Assembly (NCBI RefSeq): GCF_013032505.1
Contig: NZ_WQCG01000001.1
Coordinates: 1,240,001 to 1,304,000, forward strand
Direction of reading: 5' to 3'
From: Ruegeria atlantica
GTDB taxonomy: Bacteria > Pseudomonadota > Alphaproteobacteria > Rhodobacterales > Rhodobacteraceae
Length of the DNA: 64,000 nt
The notes beneath the pieces are model-generated. The model was not told the DNA's origin, ran no database searches, and saw nothing but the letters and a program-made list of their open reading frames with translations. This document shows positions 54,101 to 62,936 of the stretch, piece by piece. Each line of letters opens with the position of its first letter. The stretch's first letter is position 1. The position numbers were made by a program, and so were the translations under genes.

Positions 54101-54469
54101 ATCAAGGATGCCGACAAAGGTGCCGCAATGCTTGAGGCCGCTCAGGTCTTGACCGAACAAGGCTTTTCGCTTGTCGCGACACGTGGAACGCAAAGCTGGC
54201 TCGAGGAACAGGGCGTCGCCTGTGAGGTGGTCAACAAGGTTTACGAGGGCCGTCCGGACGTGGTCGACATGTTGAAAGACGGTCAGGTTCAGCTGCTGAT
54301 GAACACCACCGAAGGGGCGCAGGCGGTCGAGGACAGCAAGGCTATCCGCTCCATCGCGCTTTACGACAAAATCCCGTACTATACGACTGCAGCCGCAAGC
54401 CACGCCGCCGCGCTGGCGATCAAGGCGCAGGCCGAAGGTGATGTAGAGGTTAAATCGCTGCAGGGCTGA
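51125..54469 (+). CDS. carB: Carbamoyl-phosphate synthase large subunit
   Basis: 1114 residues, full length. Two homologous ATP-grasp halves: the N-terminal with [20 protein letters not shown] and [10 protein letters not shown], the C-terminal with [17 protein letters not shown] and [12 protein letters not shown]; a C-terminal allosteric MGS-like domain ends the protein ([13 protein letters not shown]). CarAB makes carbamoyl phosphate for pyrimidines and arginine. carA is not adjacent, which is common in alphaproteobacteria. GAAGGA precedes the ATG. Confidence 0.96.
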   Translation: MPRRTDIQSIMIIGAGPIVIGQACEFDYSGAQACKALREEGYRVILVNSNPATIMTDPELADATYIEPITPEVVAKIIEKERPDALLPTMGGQTGLNTSLALEEMGVLDKFGVEMIGAKRDAIEMAEDRALFREAMDRLGIENPKAEIVTAPKDDSGKKDLDAGVALALETLETVGLPAIIRPAFTLGGTGGGVAYNREDYIHICRTGMDASPVGQILIDESLLGWKEYEMEVVRDTADNAIIVCSIENVDPMGVHTGDSITVAPALTLTDKEYQIMRNHSIAVLREIGVETGGSNVQWAINPVDGRMVVIEMNPRVSRSSALASKATGFPIAKIAAKLAVGYTLDELDNDITKVTPASFEPTIDYVVTKIPKFAFEKFPGSEPYLTTAMKSVGEAMSIGRTIHESMQKALASMESGLTGFDEIEIPGLNVGVWDEADDRAAVIKAISQQTPDRLRTIAQAMRHGLTDDEIFGVTKFDPWFLARIREIIDAERQVRKDGLPVTEDGVRKLKMLGFTDARLGNLTGRDEDNVRRARRNLGVNAVFKRIDTCAAEFEAQTPYMYSTYEAPMMGEVECEARPSDRKKVVILGGGPNRIGQGIEFDYCCCHACFALTEAGYETIMINCNPETVSTDYDTSDRLYFEPLTFEHVMEILTKEQENGNLHGVIVQYGGQTPLKLANALESEGIPILGTTPDAIDLAEDRERFQALVNDLGLKQPKNGIASTDEQALEIAEDIGFPLVIRPSYVLGGRAMEIVRDMDQLKRYINEAVVVSGDSPVLLDSYLAGAVELDVDALCDGTDVHVAGIMQHIEEAGVHSGDSACSLPPYSLSKEIIAQIKDQAYKLAKALNVVGLMNVQFAIKDDEIYLIEVNPRASRTVPFVAKATDSAIASIAARVMAGEKLSSFPQRPAYKEGQDTKIADQMTLADPDMPWFSVKEAVLPFARFPGVDTILGPEMRSTGEVMGWDRDFPRAFLKAQMGAGMVLPSSGRAFISIKDADKGAAMLEAAQVLTEQGFSLVATRGTQSWLEEQGVACEVVNKVYEGRPDVVDMLKDGQVQLLMNTTEGAQAVEDSKAIRSIALYDKIPYYTTAAASHAAALAIKAQAEGDVEVKSLQG

Positions 54470-54503
54470 TCGGCCTTAACCTGCTTACATGACTGATCGT
54501 TTC

Positions 54504-54536
54504 GCGCGCCCGTTGACCTTGTGTCCTCGGGCGCGC
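54504..54536 (+). terminator. Probable terminator of carB
   Basis: GCGCGCCCG / CGGGCGCGC, nine perfect GC pairs with a 15-base loop, followed by a weakly T-rich stretch. Confidence 0.7.
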
Positions 54537-54571
54537 ATCGTTTCTGTGATCGAGCAGAAGGAAAATGACAA

Positions 54572-54646
54572 ATGCGCAGGTTTTTGGTTTTTGCCGCAAT
54601 GATGACGCTTGCAGCGTGTGACGTGCCCCTGGTCCCGTTGATCTAA
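54572..54646 (+). CDS. 24-residue lipoprotein, possible microprotein
   Basis: ATG at 54572 to TAA at 54644-54646. The whole peptide is a lipoprotein signal plus nine residues: MRRFLVFAAMMTLAAC (lipobox LAAC) then DVPLVPLI. AGAAGGA lies upstream at a slightly long spacing of 11-12 bases. After lipidation the mature lipopeptide would be only nine residues. It follows the carB terminator, so it likely has its own promoter in the short gap. Confidence 0.5.
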   Translation: MRRFLVFAAMMTLAACDVPLVPLI

Positions 54647-54723
54647 GGCAACCTTCAGTGCTGTTTTTCTGTAACCCTCCGATATAAGGGCCTTGTGACA
54701 CTGTCCCTAAAACGGGGGAATCC

Positions 54724-55134
54724 GTGCGCCTTTATGCCACCTATGGAACAAATGACCTACCGCGGGCCATAAAGTTCTATGACGCGATCTTTTCTGTCTT
54801 GGAACTGCCACGCCTTCCGGGATGGACCAAAGACCGCGCGGGTTGGGGAACCGAACCAGACGATGGGACCGGGTTCTGGATATGCGCGCCCTTTGACGGA
54901 AGCCCTGCCAAGGTTGGCAACGGGACGATGATCGCGTTCCCTGTCCAATGCGCCGCGAAAGTCAGACAGTTTCACGCTGTAGGCCTGGAACATGGTGGTA
55001 CAGATGCGGGCGCTCCGGGTACAAGGGACTATTACACTCCTGATTTTTATGTCACCTATCTGCGTGACCCCGACGGGAACAAGCTGTCCTGTTTTTGCTA
55101 TCACTACGACCCGGCAAAGGATCCGGGCGACTAA
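54724..55134 (+). CDS. VOC-superfamily (glyoxalase-like) protein
   Basis: 136 residues with the paired beta-alpha-beta-beta-beta modules of VOC proteins: LYATYGTNDLPRAIKFYDAI, FWICAPFDG and YYTPDFYVTYLRDPDGNKL. GTG start with GGGGAA upstream. Substrate unknown; such proteins include lyases, dioxygenases and drug-binding proteins. Small gap (83 bases) before the glycosyltransferase. Confidence 0.87.
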   Translation: MRLYATYGTNDLPRAIKFYDAIFSVLELPRLPGWTKDRAGWGTEPDDGTGFWICAPFDGSPAKVGNGTMIAFPVQCAAKVRQFHAVGLEHGGTDAGAPGTRDYYTPDFYVTYLRDPDGNKLSCFCYHYDPAKDPGD

Positions 55135-55217
55135 CAAACCGCCGCAAGCAATACCGCTGCCCTGGCGATCAAAGCGTGAGGCGAAGTGAGATCACTAGAA
55201 GATTAAAGGCAACGACA

Positions 55218-56366
55218 TTGACAGAGCAGAGCCATCCCGTTCTTGCCTCCAGCAGCCTGACGGAACTTGGGCTACGGCGCGAGATGAAACCGGGCCATAC
55301 AGGCCCGGACTATACCGAACATGTCTACGACTATGACACGTTCTGGTATGACGCATTCTGGGACAGGGGCCGCCTGACGATCATCTGCCCCAAGCTGTTC
55401 GGCCTGTATGACGTTATCCGCGAAGGCCAGTTTTTACTGGATGGCAAACGGGTGGGCAAAGCTCGACTGAAACCGCATGAATTCTATGATGCCCTGATAA
55501 TCCGGGAACCTGAAAAACCTGAAACACTGGCGTTCGAATGGGGTGGGTCACGGGTTGAATCTTCGGTGAATTCGGTCCCACAAGACTCGGCCCCTTTCAC
55601 GGGTAAAAACGTGGCCGTCACCCTTTCACGCGACAACGATCTGACTTGGATCGAGGATTTCACTCGATACCATTGCCAGGTACACGGACTGGAGCAGATG
55701 TTGTTCTTCGACAATGCCTCTTCGCTATACGGTCTGGATGATATCCGCGCCGCGCTGAAGCGCGGCGGGATCAAAGACGCTGTCGTAGTGTCAGCCCCAT
55801 CTCGCTTCGGCTTGGCGACGCACGACAAAAAGGGAAAACTCCGTTACAATACCGAGTTTTTGCAGACTTCCCTGTTAAATATCTCGCGCCTTCGCTTTCT
55901 CTCCGGGGCTCGCGCTGTTTTACAATGCGACATTGACGAATTGGTCTGGTGCAAAAACGGTGCGATTTTCGACCTCACTCGGAATCGACCATCAGGATTC
56001 ATCCGTTTGGGTGTTGAATGGAGATATCCGGATACAACCCGCACCAAGGATTTCCGACATTCGGATCACATCTGTAAAGTACCTGGTGATAAATTGTGCA
56101 GAGCTAAGTACTGCATCGCGCCCTCGGGCCCGCTTTGGTTTACATCATGGCACATCCACACAATCGGCCTGCTCCGACAGCGAGGCAGCCTGATCGCTCC
56201 GAAGGACAACGGCGTCTGGCACTGCAAGGCGATCACGTCGAGCCCATGGCGTAGCTACGACAAGGATGCGCTGACCAACTGTGAGGTGGATCCTCAAACA
56301 CAGGCTGCATTCGACCGCGTCAGCTGGTCAATAAACCCGGCCGGAAAAGACACCAGCCGGGTTTGA
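55218..56366 (+). CDS. Glycosyltransferase, GT92/Glyco_tranf_2_4-like
   Basis: 382 residues. Central segment NVAVTLSRDNDLTWIEDFTRYHCQVHG is followed by LEQMLFFDNAS and the DxD-type ARAVLQCDIDELVW, the signature of the GT92/Glyco_tranf_2_4 family of single-domain glycosyltransferases. The N-terminal ~120 residues are an additional domain (GPDYTEHVYDYDTFWYDAFWDRGRLTII) of unknown role. TTG at 55218 is the best start; the longer frame runs back into the VOC gene. No polysaccharide gene is adjacent, so the acceptor is unknown. Confidence 0.75.
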   Translation: MTEQSHPVLASSSLTELGLRREMKPGHTGPDYTEHVYDYDTFWYDAFWDRGRLTIICPKLFGLYDVIREGQFLLDGKRVGKARLKPHEFYDALIIREPEKPETLAFEWGGSRVESSVNSVPQDSAPFTGKNVAVTLSRDNDLTWIEDFTRYHCQVHGLEQMLFFDNASSLYGLDDIRAALKRGGIKDAVVVSAPSRFGLATHDKKGKLRYNTEFLQTSLLNISRLRFLSGARAVLQCDIDELVWCKNGAIFDLTRNRPSGFIRLGVEWRYPDTTRTKDFRHSDHICKVPGDKLCRAKYCIAPSGPLWFTSWHIHTIGLLRQRGSLIAPKDNGVWHCKAITSSPWRSYDKDALTNCEVDPQTQAAFDRVSWSINPAGKDTSRV

Positions 56367-56384
56367 ACGGTTTTCAGGTTTTAC

Positions 56385-59300
56385 TTAGGCCGCTGCTGCT
56401 TTCGTCTCGCGTCTTTCATCCCGCGCGAAGAAGATCATGTAGAAAACCGGTGCGGCGACCATCGTCAGGATTGTCGCGAAGGCCAAGCCACCCATAATCG
56501 TCACCGCCATGGATTTGAAGAACGCATCCGTCAGCAATGGCGCCATGCCCAGAATTGTGGTGATCGCGGCCAGCATCACGGGGCGCAGACGCGAGACCGA
56601 CGCCTCGATGATCGACACGCGCAGGCCCTTGCCGGTTTCGCGGACCAGATCGATCTCCTCGACCAGTACGATGCCGTTCTTGATTAGCATCCCCGACAGG
56701 CTGAGCAGCCCCAGCAGCGCCGTGAAAGTGAACGGAAGACCCGTGCCCAACAACCCGATTACCACGCCATTTACGGACATCGGCACCAGCAACCAGATGA
56801 TAATCGGCTGACGGACGGCGTTGAAGATCAATACCGAAATCAGCACCATGATCAGCAGGCTTACCGGCAACTGACGGCCCAGGCTTTCGTTGGCGTCACC
56901 CGCGTTTTCAAACTCACCGCCCCACTCCATGCGATAACCGGCGGGCAGTTCCATCTCTTCGATTACAGCGCGTACTTCCGAGTGGACCTGAGCTGCCGTC
57001 AGGCCAGCAGGAATTTCGGCCCCGACCGTTATGGTCAGCACCCTGTCGCGGCGGTGAACCAGCGTATTGAGCGATTGGTATTCAAACCCGTCGACCATCT
57101 GTTCGATTGGAACAAATCTGTTTGACTGATCCGAATAAACGACCTGGTCAACGATCGAGTAATCTCCGTCCGCAGGGCGGCGAATAATGATCGGGATCAG
57201 GCGGTCGCGTTCACGGAAGACACCCGCCCTGACACCATCGGTCGAGAATTGCAGCGTTCCGGCGATATCCTCACGGGTCACCCCAGCTGTCTGCGCCCGT
57301 TCGGTTGCATAGATAGGCTGAACAGCCAGCTCTTTTTCACGCCAGTCGTGGTGAACATGCAGGGCATTCTCAGAAGCCGCGCGCATTCGCACGATCGCTT
57401 CATCCGCAAGCTGCCGCAGAACCGCCGGATCACTGCCCGAGAACCGCGCCTGAATCGGATCACCGCCTCCTGGGCCAAAGATCAGACGTTTGGTGCGGAA
57501 CTCACCTTCGGGGAATTGCGCCGAGCCAAACGCCTCAAGATCCGCCTGCAATGCAGGGATGTCATCCAGAGTTTCGGTGCGGATGATCATGTGACCATAA
57601 CTGGGGTTCGGTTTCTCTGCCGAGTAGGTCAGCAAGAACCGGGTTGCGCCCTGCCCCACAAATGTGGTGACGGCGACCACGTCTTCGCGGTTATCCAGCC
57701 ATTCCTCAAATACGGCCATGTCCTCAGCCGTCCGCGCGATAGGCGTACCTTGCGGCAGCTTGTAGTGCACGAAGAACAGCGGCGTATTCGAATCCGGAAA
57801 GAACTGCTGCTTAACCAGACCGAACCCGGCGAAGCAGGCAAAAGTGACGCCAACCAGCCCGGCGACGACCAGCCAGCGGAACCGCAACGCCCAGCGCAAA
57901 ATCGTGCCGTAGACACGGAACATGATCCCGCCATAGGCATCTACGGCCCCTTCCTCGCCCTGTTTAAAGAAATAGTGGCCAAGCAACGGGGTCACCGTCA
58001 GGGCAAGTACCCAGCTCAGCAACAGCGAAATACCGATCACCGCAAACAGGGAGAACAAGAACTCGCCCGTCGCATCGGGGCTAAGACCGATCCCAGCAAA
58101 AGCCATGATCCCGATTACCGTCGCGCCCAACAACGGGATTTGCGTCTTGGACGCAGCCTCATCCGCTGCATCGCGCGAGTTCTTTCCGCGCAGCATGGCG
58201 ATCTGCATGCCCTCGGCAACAACGATGGCGTTATCCACCAGCATACCCATCGCGATGATCAGCGCGCCCAGCGAGATCCGCTCCATCTCGATCGAGAACA
58301 TCGACATGAACAGAAGCGTTCCCACCACGGTCAACAAAAGGGTCGAACCAACGACAATAGCCGCGCGCCACCCCATGAAAACCGCCAGCACAATGACCAC
58401 GATGGTCACAGACATGGCGAGGTTCACCAGAAAGTCGTTTGAGGCCTGTTCCACCACCACGTGCTGTTGGTAGATCGGCAAAATTTCGACGCCAAAGGGG
58501 ATTTGCGAATCCAGCTCGGCGAATTTTGCATCCGCGCGTTTGCCTACCTCGACAATGTTTTCGGTGGACAGGCCCGCAATGCCCAATGTGAAGGCTTCAG
58601 TCCCGTTAAACCGGATCATCACATCTGGGTCGGTCTGGCGGCCACGGTACACGTCGGACATATCAAAAAGGTTGATCACCTGCCCTTGAGAGCCGACCGA
58701 CAATCCCGCAATCGCTGAAACACTGTCCGACCCTTCGGCGGTCAGAATCGTTGTACGGTCATTTTCTGACCGAACCGACCCCGAAGCATTCACCGAATCC
58801 GCATTGGCAATGGCCTCGTTAATGGACTGGAGCGGCACGTTCTGATTCACCGAAATGGCTAGATCGGGTTCCACAAAAATCGCCTCTTGTGGCAACCCCA
58901 TCACTTCTACGTCTGCCACGCCGTCGACGGTCAGTAGTTCGCGCCGCAAGAAGGTGGACAGTTCGTGTTTTTCGGCATCTGAAAACCCGTCCGCCGTTAC
59001 CGCATAGAACAGCCCAAAAACGTCGCCGAACCTGTCATTGACCAATGGCTGCTGCACTCCAGACGGCAGGCTGCGGGCCGTATCACGCACTTTGGCGCGC
59101 AGTTTGGTCCAGATTTCGGGCAGTTCGGTTCCGTCATATGTCGATTGGATCTCGACTTCGATCAGCGAAAGACCGGGCTGGTTCACGGATGTGATGGTTT
59201 CAATTTCGCCCATTTGCTGGATAGCGGATTCCAGAGGCTCTGAGACCTCCAGCGCTACTTGTTCCGCGGTTGCGCCGGGGTACTGTGTGGCGATCACCGC

Positions 59301-59432
59301 GTTCTTGATGGTGAAAGCCGGATCTTCCAGACGTCCCAACGAAAGGAACCCCCAGACGCCACCAAACAAAGCGATCAGGATGATCAGCCAAGTATAGATC
59401 GGACGATCAATGGATGCGCGCGCAATGTTCAT
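56385..59432 (-). CDS. RND efflux transporter, inner-membrane pump
   Basis: 1015 residues of the HAE-1/AcrB family: 12 membrane segments with two large periplasmic loops, IDRPIYTWLI at the start, and repeats of GxxMxxDAx type. The proton-relay Asp in TM4 reads GMLVDNAIVVAEGM, with Asn in the place of the second Asp. It exports hydrophobic drugs or metabolites with the adaptor encoded next and an outer-membrane TolC-type protein not present here. It follows the adaptor by 11 bases in the operon MarR-adaptor-pump. Confidence 0.94.
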   Translation of the reverse strand: MNIARASIDRPIYTWLIILIALFGGVWGFLSLGRLEDPAFTIKNAVIATQYPGATAEQVALEVSEPLESAIQQMGEIETITSVNQPGLSLIEVEIQSTYDGTELPEIWTKLRAKVRDTARSLPSGVQQPLVNDRFGDVFGLFYAVTADGFSDAEKHELSTFLRRELLTVDGVADVEVMGLPQEAIFVEPDLAISVNQNVPLQSINEAIANADSVNASGSVRSENDRTTILTAEGSDSVSAIAGLSVGSQGQVINLFDMSDVYRGRQTDPDVMIRFNGTEAFTLGIAGLSTENIVEVGKRADAKFAELDSQIPFGVEILPIYQQHVVVEQASNDFLVNLAMSVTIVVIVLAVFMGWRAAIVVGSTLLLTVVGTLLFMSMFSIEMERISLGALIIAMGMLVDNAIVVAEGMQIAMLRGKNSRDAADEAASKTQIPLLGATVIGIMAFAGIGLSPDATGEFLFSLFAVIGISLLLSWVLALTVTPLLGHYFFKQGEEGAVDAYGGIMFRVYGTILRWALRFRWLVVAGLVGVTFACFAGFGLVKQQFFPDSNTPLFFVHYKLPQGTPIARTAEDMAVFEEWLDNREDVVAVTTFVGQGATRFLLTYSAEKPNPSYGHMIIRTETLDDIPALQADLEAFGSAQFPEGEFRTKRLIFGPGGGDPIQARFSGSDPAVLRQLADEAIVRMRAASENALHVHHDWREKELAVQPIYATERAQTAGVTREDIAGTLQFSTDGVRAGVFRERDRLIPIIIRRPADGDYSIVDQVVYSDQSNRFVPIEQMVDGFEYQSLNTLVHRRDRVLTITVGAEIPAGLTAAQVHSEVRAVIEEMELPAGYRMEWGGEFENAGDANESLGRQLPVSLLIMVLISVLIFNAVRQPIIIWLLVPMSVNGVVIGLLGTGLPFTFTALLGLLSLSGMLIKNGIVLVEEIDLVRETGKGLRVSIIEASVSRLRPVMLAAITTILGMAPLLTDAFFKSMAVTIMGGLAFATILTMVAAPVFYMIFFARDERRETKAAAA

Positions 59433-59443
59433 CGATACGCCTT

Positions 59444-60481
59444 TCAGTTTGCAAAGCCGGCAAAGCGGCGAACGGCCTGACCATCTGCCAGGGTGCCGCC
59501 ACCCGCGACGACGATCTCATCGCCGTCCTTCAAACCGGTCAGAACGCGAACTTCGCCGGTCTGAGTGGGTTCTATGGTAACCGGCACAAGTGTGACGGCG
59601 CCTTCATCAGCACCAACCGGCGAAAACACCATTACGCCCAGACCACCTTCGGCGTCTGCTATGATGGCGGTGGCCGGCACAACGATACCTGTGCGGGTGT
59701 CCTGAACCTTTACGTTCACCGTCACCGACGAACCCGGCAAAATCTGCAAACCTTCGGGTGGGGTAAGACCAAACTGGATACGGAACGTCTGACCCACGCT
59801 CGAGGTTTCCGCGTCAAATTCTCGGATCTGTAGCGGGAAGACCTCGTCGCTGGTGGGGAACTTCGCGGTGATCGTGATGTCATCTTCCTGACCCGAGCGT
59901 TGGAACAGGATTTCAGGAACGTCCACTTCGATCCGCAGTTCGGACATGTCGTGGATACGCACGATGGGCGCCCCCGCGTTTACAGTCGTAAAAGACTCGA
60001 CCGTTCGCCGAGATACCAATGCATCAAAAGGCGCAGTCAGCGTGGCGTGCTCCAAATCATATTCGGCATCGCGGACGGCAATATCCGCCAGTTGCGCTTC
60101 GGTTTCCGCGTCGTCCACCGCAACCTGGCTGGCCGTTGATCCGCGCAGGCGGGAAAGACGAGCGACGGTACGATCCGCTTGATCTTTTTGCAGGACAGCC
60201 CGGTCATAGCGGCGCTGGAACGGTTCCTGATCGAGTTGGGCAATCAGTTCACCTTTGGGAATCACAAACCCCTCGGTCACGGGCATTTCGACAATTTGGC
60301 CGGAAACCTGAAAGGCCAGATCAACCGTCTGCCGCGCAGCGACGCGGCCAAAGAACTGGCGTGAAAAGCCGGGCGAGGTCTCTTTGACCACCATCAGTTT
60401 CACGGGCTTAGCGATATCCTGCGCCAGCGCAGAGGTTGCAAACACGGTCAGAGCAACGCTCAGTACAGAGAAGAGCTTCAT
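59444..60481 (-). CDS. RND efflux periplasmic adaptor (membrane fusion protein)
   Basis: 345 residues. Signal peptide (MKLFSVLSVALTVFATSALA) then a biotinyl-lipoyl half-motif (VDLAFQVSGQIVEMPVTEG), an alpha-hairpin coiled coil, second lipoyl half (ATLTAPFDALVSRRTVESF) and beta-barrel domain (AKFPTSDEVFPLQI). It bridges the pump and an outer-membrane channel. Its start is overlapped by the MarR gene end; it is the middle gene of the unit. Confidence 0.93.
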   Translation of the reverse strand: MKLFSVLSVALTVFATSALAQDIAKPVKLMVVKETSPGFSRQFFGRVAARQTVDLAFQVSGQIVEMPVTEGFVIPKGELIAQLDQEPFQRRYDRAVLQKDQADRTVARLSRLRGSTASQVAVDDAETEAQLADIAVRDAEYDLEHATLTAPFDALVSRRTVESFTTVNAGAPIVRIHDMSELRIEVDVPEILFQRSGQEDDITITAKFPTSDEVFPLQIREFDAETSSVGQTFRIQFGLTPPEGLQILPGSSVTVNVKVQDTRTGIVVPATAIIADAEGGLGVMVFSPVGADEGAVTLVPVTIEPTQTGEVRVLTGLKDGDEIVVAGGGTLADGQAVRRFAGFAN

Positions 60482-60957
60482 TTCTTCAATCCCTCAGGAA
60501 TTCCTGTTTTCATTATGTTTTCCCGGATCTTCCGGGCCAGTCGTGCAAATTCGGCGGTTTCTTCCGCATCCAGCCCCGAGGCACGGCGGAACAGATCCCC
60601 CGCTTCGGACATCAGAACCTGACGCATCTCATTTCCCTTGTCGGTCAGAACCAACAACCATGCCCGACGGTCTTCCGGATCGCGCTGACGGGTCAGATAC
60701 CCTGCCTTCTCGAGCGCATCAGCGGTCGAAGTGATGGTGGAAGGAACTGTCAGCATGTCCGCAGCTAAAACGCCCATGCGCTTGGGTCGTTCCAGTTTGA
60801 CCATCATGTGGCATTCCTGATGGCTCAACTCGACCTCAAGGGCGTCAAAGCTCTCTTCCAGTTTCCAGTAGAGCGCATAGACACCCATCATCGCCTGCAC
60901 TTCGGGGCTGAGACGGCGGATCAGTGCACTGTCATCATAGGTCATCGGCGAATCCAT
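60478..60957 (-). CDS. MarR-family transcriptional regulator
   Basis: 159 residues. The winged HTH is visible: LERPKRMGVLAADMLTVPSTITSTADALEKAGYLTRQRDPEDRRAW (the DxRxxxxxLT wing follows, LVLTDKG). MarR proteins repress efflux genes and release them upon ligand binding. It is first in the operon with the adaptor (overlap of four bases) and RND pump, and diverges from the KAS III gene. A start at 60945 is an alternative. Confidence 0.9.
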   Translation of the reverse strand: MDSPMTYDDSALIRRLSPEVQAMMGVYALYWKLEESFDALEVELSHQECHMMVKLERPKRMGVLAADMLTVPSTITSTADALEKAGYLTRQRDPEDRRAWLLVLTDKGNEMRQVLMSEAGDLFRRASGLDAEETAEFARLARKIRENIMKTGIPEGLKK

Positions 60958-61113
60958 CTGCGATTTCAGCCCCGCATATACTTCGAAATATGAACTATTC
61001 AAGAAGTGAAGCGGATTTCGGCGCGAAGATTGAGGTTCCCTTGGGTCAACCTCTCTTGATCTAACCCCTATATGACTGCATTTTGTGCAAATCCGAAACA
61101 TTCAGGTCTTATC

Positions 61114-62238
61114 ATGTACACGCCCGCGATCACCGGCTCAGGTGTTTTCACCCCAGAAAACGTCATTACAAACGCCGAACTTGTCACGGCCTTCAACGCC
61201 TACGCCGACAAGATAAACGCCCAAAACGCAGGCGCGATTGCGGAGGGCGAGGTGGAACCGATGCAGCATTCGTCGGAAGAATTCATCGTCAAGGCATCGG
61301 GCATCGAAAAGCGGTACGTAATGGACAAGGACGGTGTTCTGGACCCTGATGTGATGCACCCCCTTCTGCGTCAACGCAGTGATGATGAGCCGGGCATTAT
61401 GACCGAAATGGCCGTGGATGCCTGCCAAAAGGCACTGGAACAGGCCGGGCGTACTGCCGAAGACGTTGATCTGGTTATCTGTGCCGCCTCGAACCACGAA
61501 CGCGCCTATCCTGCGGTTGCTATCGAGATACAGCAGGCACTTGGAATCAACGGATTCGGGTTTGACATGAACGTCGCATGTTCTTCAGCCACATTCGGAA
61601 TTCAGGCCGCTGCGGACATGGTTCGCTCTGGTTCGGTCCGCGCCGCATTGGTGGTCAACCCCGAGATTTGTTCCGGCCATCTGGAATGGCGTGACCGCGA
61701 TTGCCATTTCATCTTTGGCGACGTGGCCACCGCCACCCTGATCGAACGGGTGGAAGACGCAAAGGGTCCGCATTTCGAAATCCTTTCGACCCGTTGCGCG
61801 ACCGAGTTTTCAAACAATATTCGCAATAACAACGGCTTCCTGCGCCGCTCGCGTCCTGACGGAGTGGTCGATCGCCGTGACATGCAGTTCATGCAAAACG
61901 GCCGCAAGGTGTTCAAGGAGGTGCTGCCTATGGTGAGCAAGCATATCTCGGATCACATGGACGCGGAGGGCATACACAGCGATGACCTGAAACGCCTGTG
62001 GCTGCACCAGGCCAACAAGACGATGAATGATTTCATCGGCAAAAAGGTTCTGGGTCGTGAGCCGGAGCAGGGCGAACAACCCAACATCCTTCAGGACTAT
62101 GCAAACACGTCTTCGGCCGGATCAATCATCGCGTTCTCAAAATATTCAGATGATCTTTCAGACGGTGACGTCGGGCTGATCTGTTCTTTCGGAGCGGGCT
62201 ACTCGGTGGGTTCAGTGATCGTTAAGCGGCACGGGTAA
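61114..62238 (+). CDS. Beta-ketoacyl-ACP synthase III (KAS III) family
   Basis: 374 residues, longer than E. coli FabH (317). Thiolase-fold KAS III with active-site Cys156 in MNVACSSATFG, His298 in WLHQANKTM and Asn331 in YANTSSAGS. Extra sequence lies near the N-terminus (about residues 20-60, acidic) and around 230-260. The divergent MarR gene and pump suggest it may make or modify a fatty-acyl product that the pump exports; this is inferred. Standard FabH for fatty-acid synthesis is expected elsewhere. ATG at 61114. Confidence 0.88.
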   Translation: MYTPAITGSGVFTPENVITNAELVTAFNAYADKINAQNAGAIAEGEVEPMQHSSEEFIVKASGIEKRYVMDKDGVLDPDVMHPLLRQRSDDEPGIMTEMAVDACQKALEQAGRTAEDVDLVICAASNHERAYPAVAIEIQQALGINGFGFDMNVACSSATFGIQAAADMVRSGSVRAALVVNPEICSGHLEWRDRDCHFIFGDVATATLIERVEDAKGPHFEILSTRCATEFSNNIRNNNGFLRRSRPDGVVDRRDMQFMQNGRKVFKEVLPMVSKHISDHMDAEGIHSDDLKRLWLHQANKTMNDFIGKKVLGREPEQGEQPNILQDYANTSSAGSIIAFSKYSDDLSDGDVGLICSFGAGYSVGSVIVKRHG

Positions 62239-62326
62239 TATACTGATGCAGCGAAAGCTGCACCGCCTCTGGGTGCACTCCAGGTTTTGGCATTGACCCA
62301 GACTTGCAAGCTGTCATCTGTCGTCC

Positions 62327-62836
62327 ATGACATTACGCAGGCCAAAAATAACAGATGCATCCAGCATTGCCGCAATTTCGATTGAGGTGTGGGTGGGCAC
62401 TTATCTGAAGCGCGGCGTAAGTGCCTTTTTTGCGGACTATGCGCTGGAAGAGTTCCAGCCATCGAATATCGAGAAACTCATACTCGATCCCACTCAGTTC
62501 ATCATCGCCTCGGAAAATGAGGAAGGGATCGACGGGTTCATACGTGTTTCCTCTGGAAGCATAGCGCCGGTGCCCGGCTGCTCAGAATTTGAAATCGCTA
62601 CTTTCTACGTACAGCCGCGTCACCAGGGAAAGGGGATTGGCAAACGTTTGTTGAACGCGGCGCTACAATTCTGCCGTGACCAACAGGCCGCTTCAGTTTG
62701 GCTTGCGACGAACGCTGAAAACGACCCGGCTATCGCTTTCTACCTTGCGCAGGGATTCGATCATGTCGGAGAGACCCATTTTCGGATCGAAAACCAAAAG
62801 TACCTGAACAACGTGTATTCGGTTCACTTGGCTTGA
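62327..62836 (+). CDS. GNAT-family N-acetyltransferase
   Basis: 169 residues. Acetyl-CoA motif A is visible: ATFYVQPRHQGKGIGKRLLNAALQFCR (Q/RxxGxG/A). The start fits the common opening RRPKITDASSIAAIS. These enzymes acetylate small molecules, proteins or antibiotics; substrate unknown. Stands alone 90 bases after the KAS III gene. The region 62837-62936 holds nothing recognisable. Confidence 0.87.
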   Translation: MTLRRPKITDASSIAAISIEVWVGTYLKRGVSAFFADYALEEFQPSNIEKLILDPTQFIIASENEEGIDGFIRVSSGSIAPVPGCSEFEIATFYVQPRHQGKGIGKRLLNAALQFCRDQQAASVWLATNAENDPAIAFYLAQGFDHVGETHFRIENQKYLNNVYSVHLA

Positions 62837-62936
62837 TTCAGCAAAAAATTCGCAGCGGACTTTATGCCGCTACGCGGTAGGCAACAATTCCCTCGAAACT
62901 GACCGCCCAAAATTACTGGTGATTTGCTTAGGAACC

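Noticed and set aside
57249-58442. 397-codon open frame on the plus strand
   Set aside because: Antisense to the RND pump gene, with the composition expected of a mirror frame.
60958-61113. MarR operator in the gap between marR and the KAS III gene
   Set aside because: Only an imperfect TTGAA-like/TTCGAA palindrome near 60980-61005 could be found; too weak to list as a feature.
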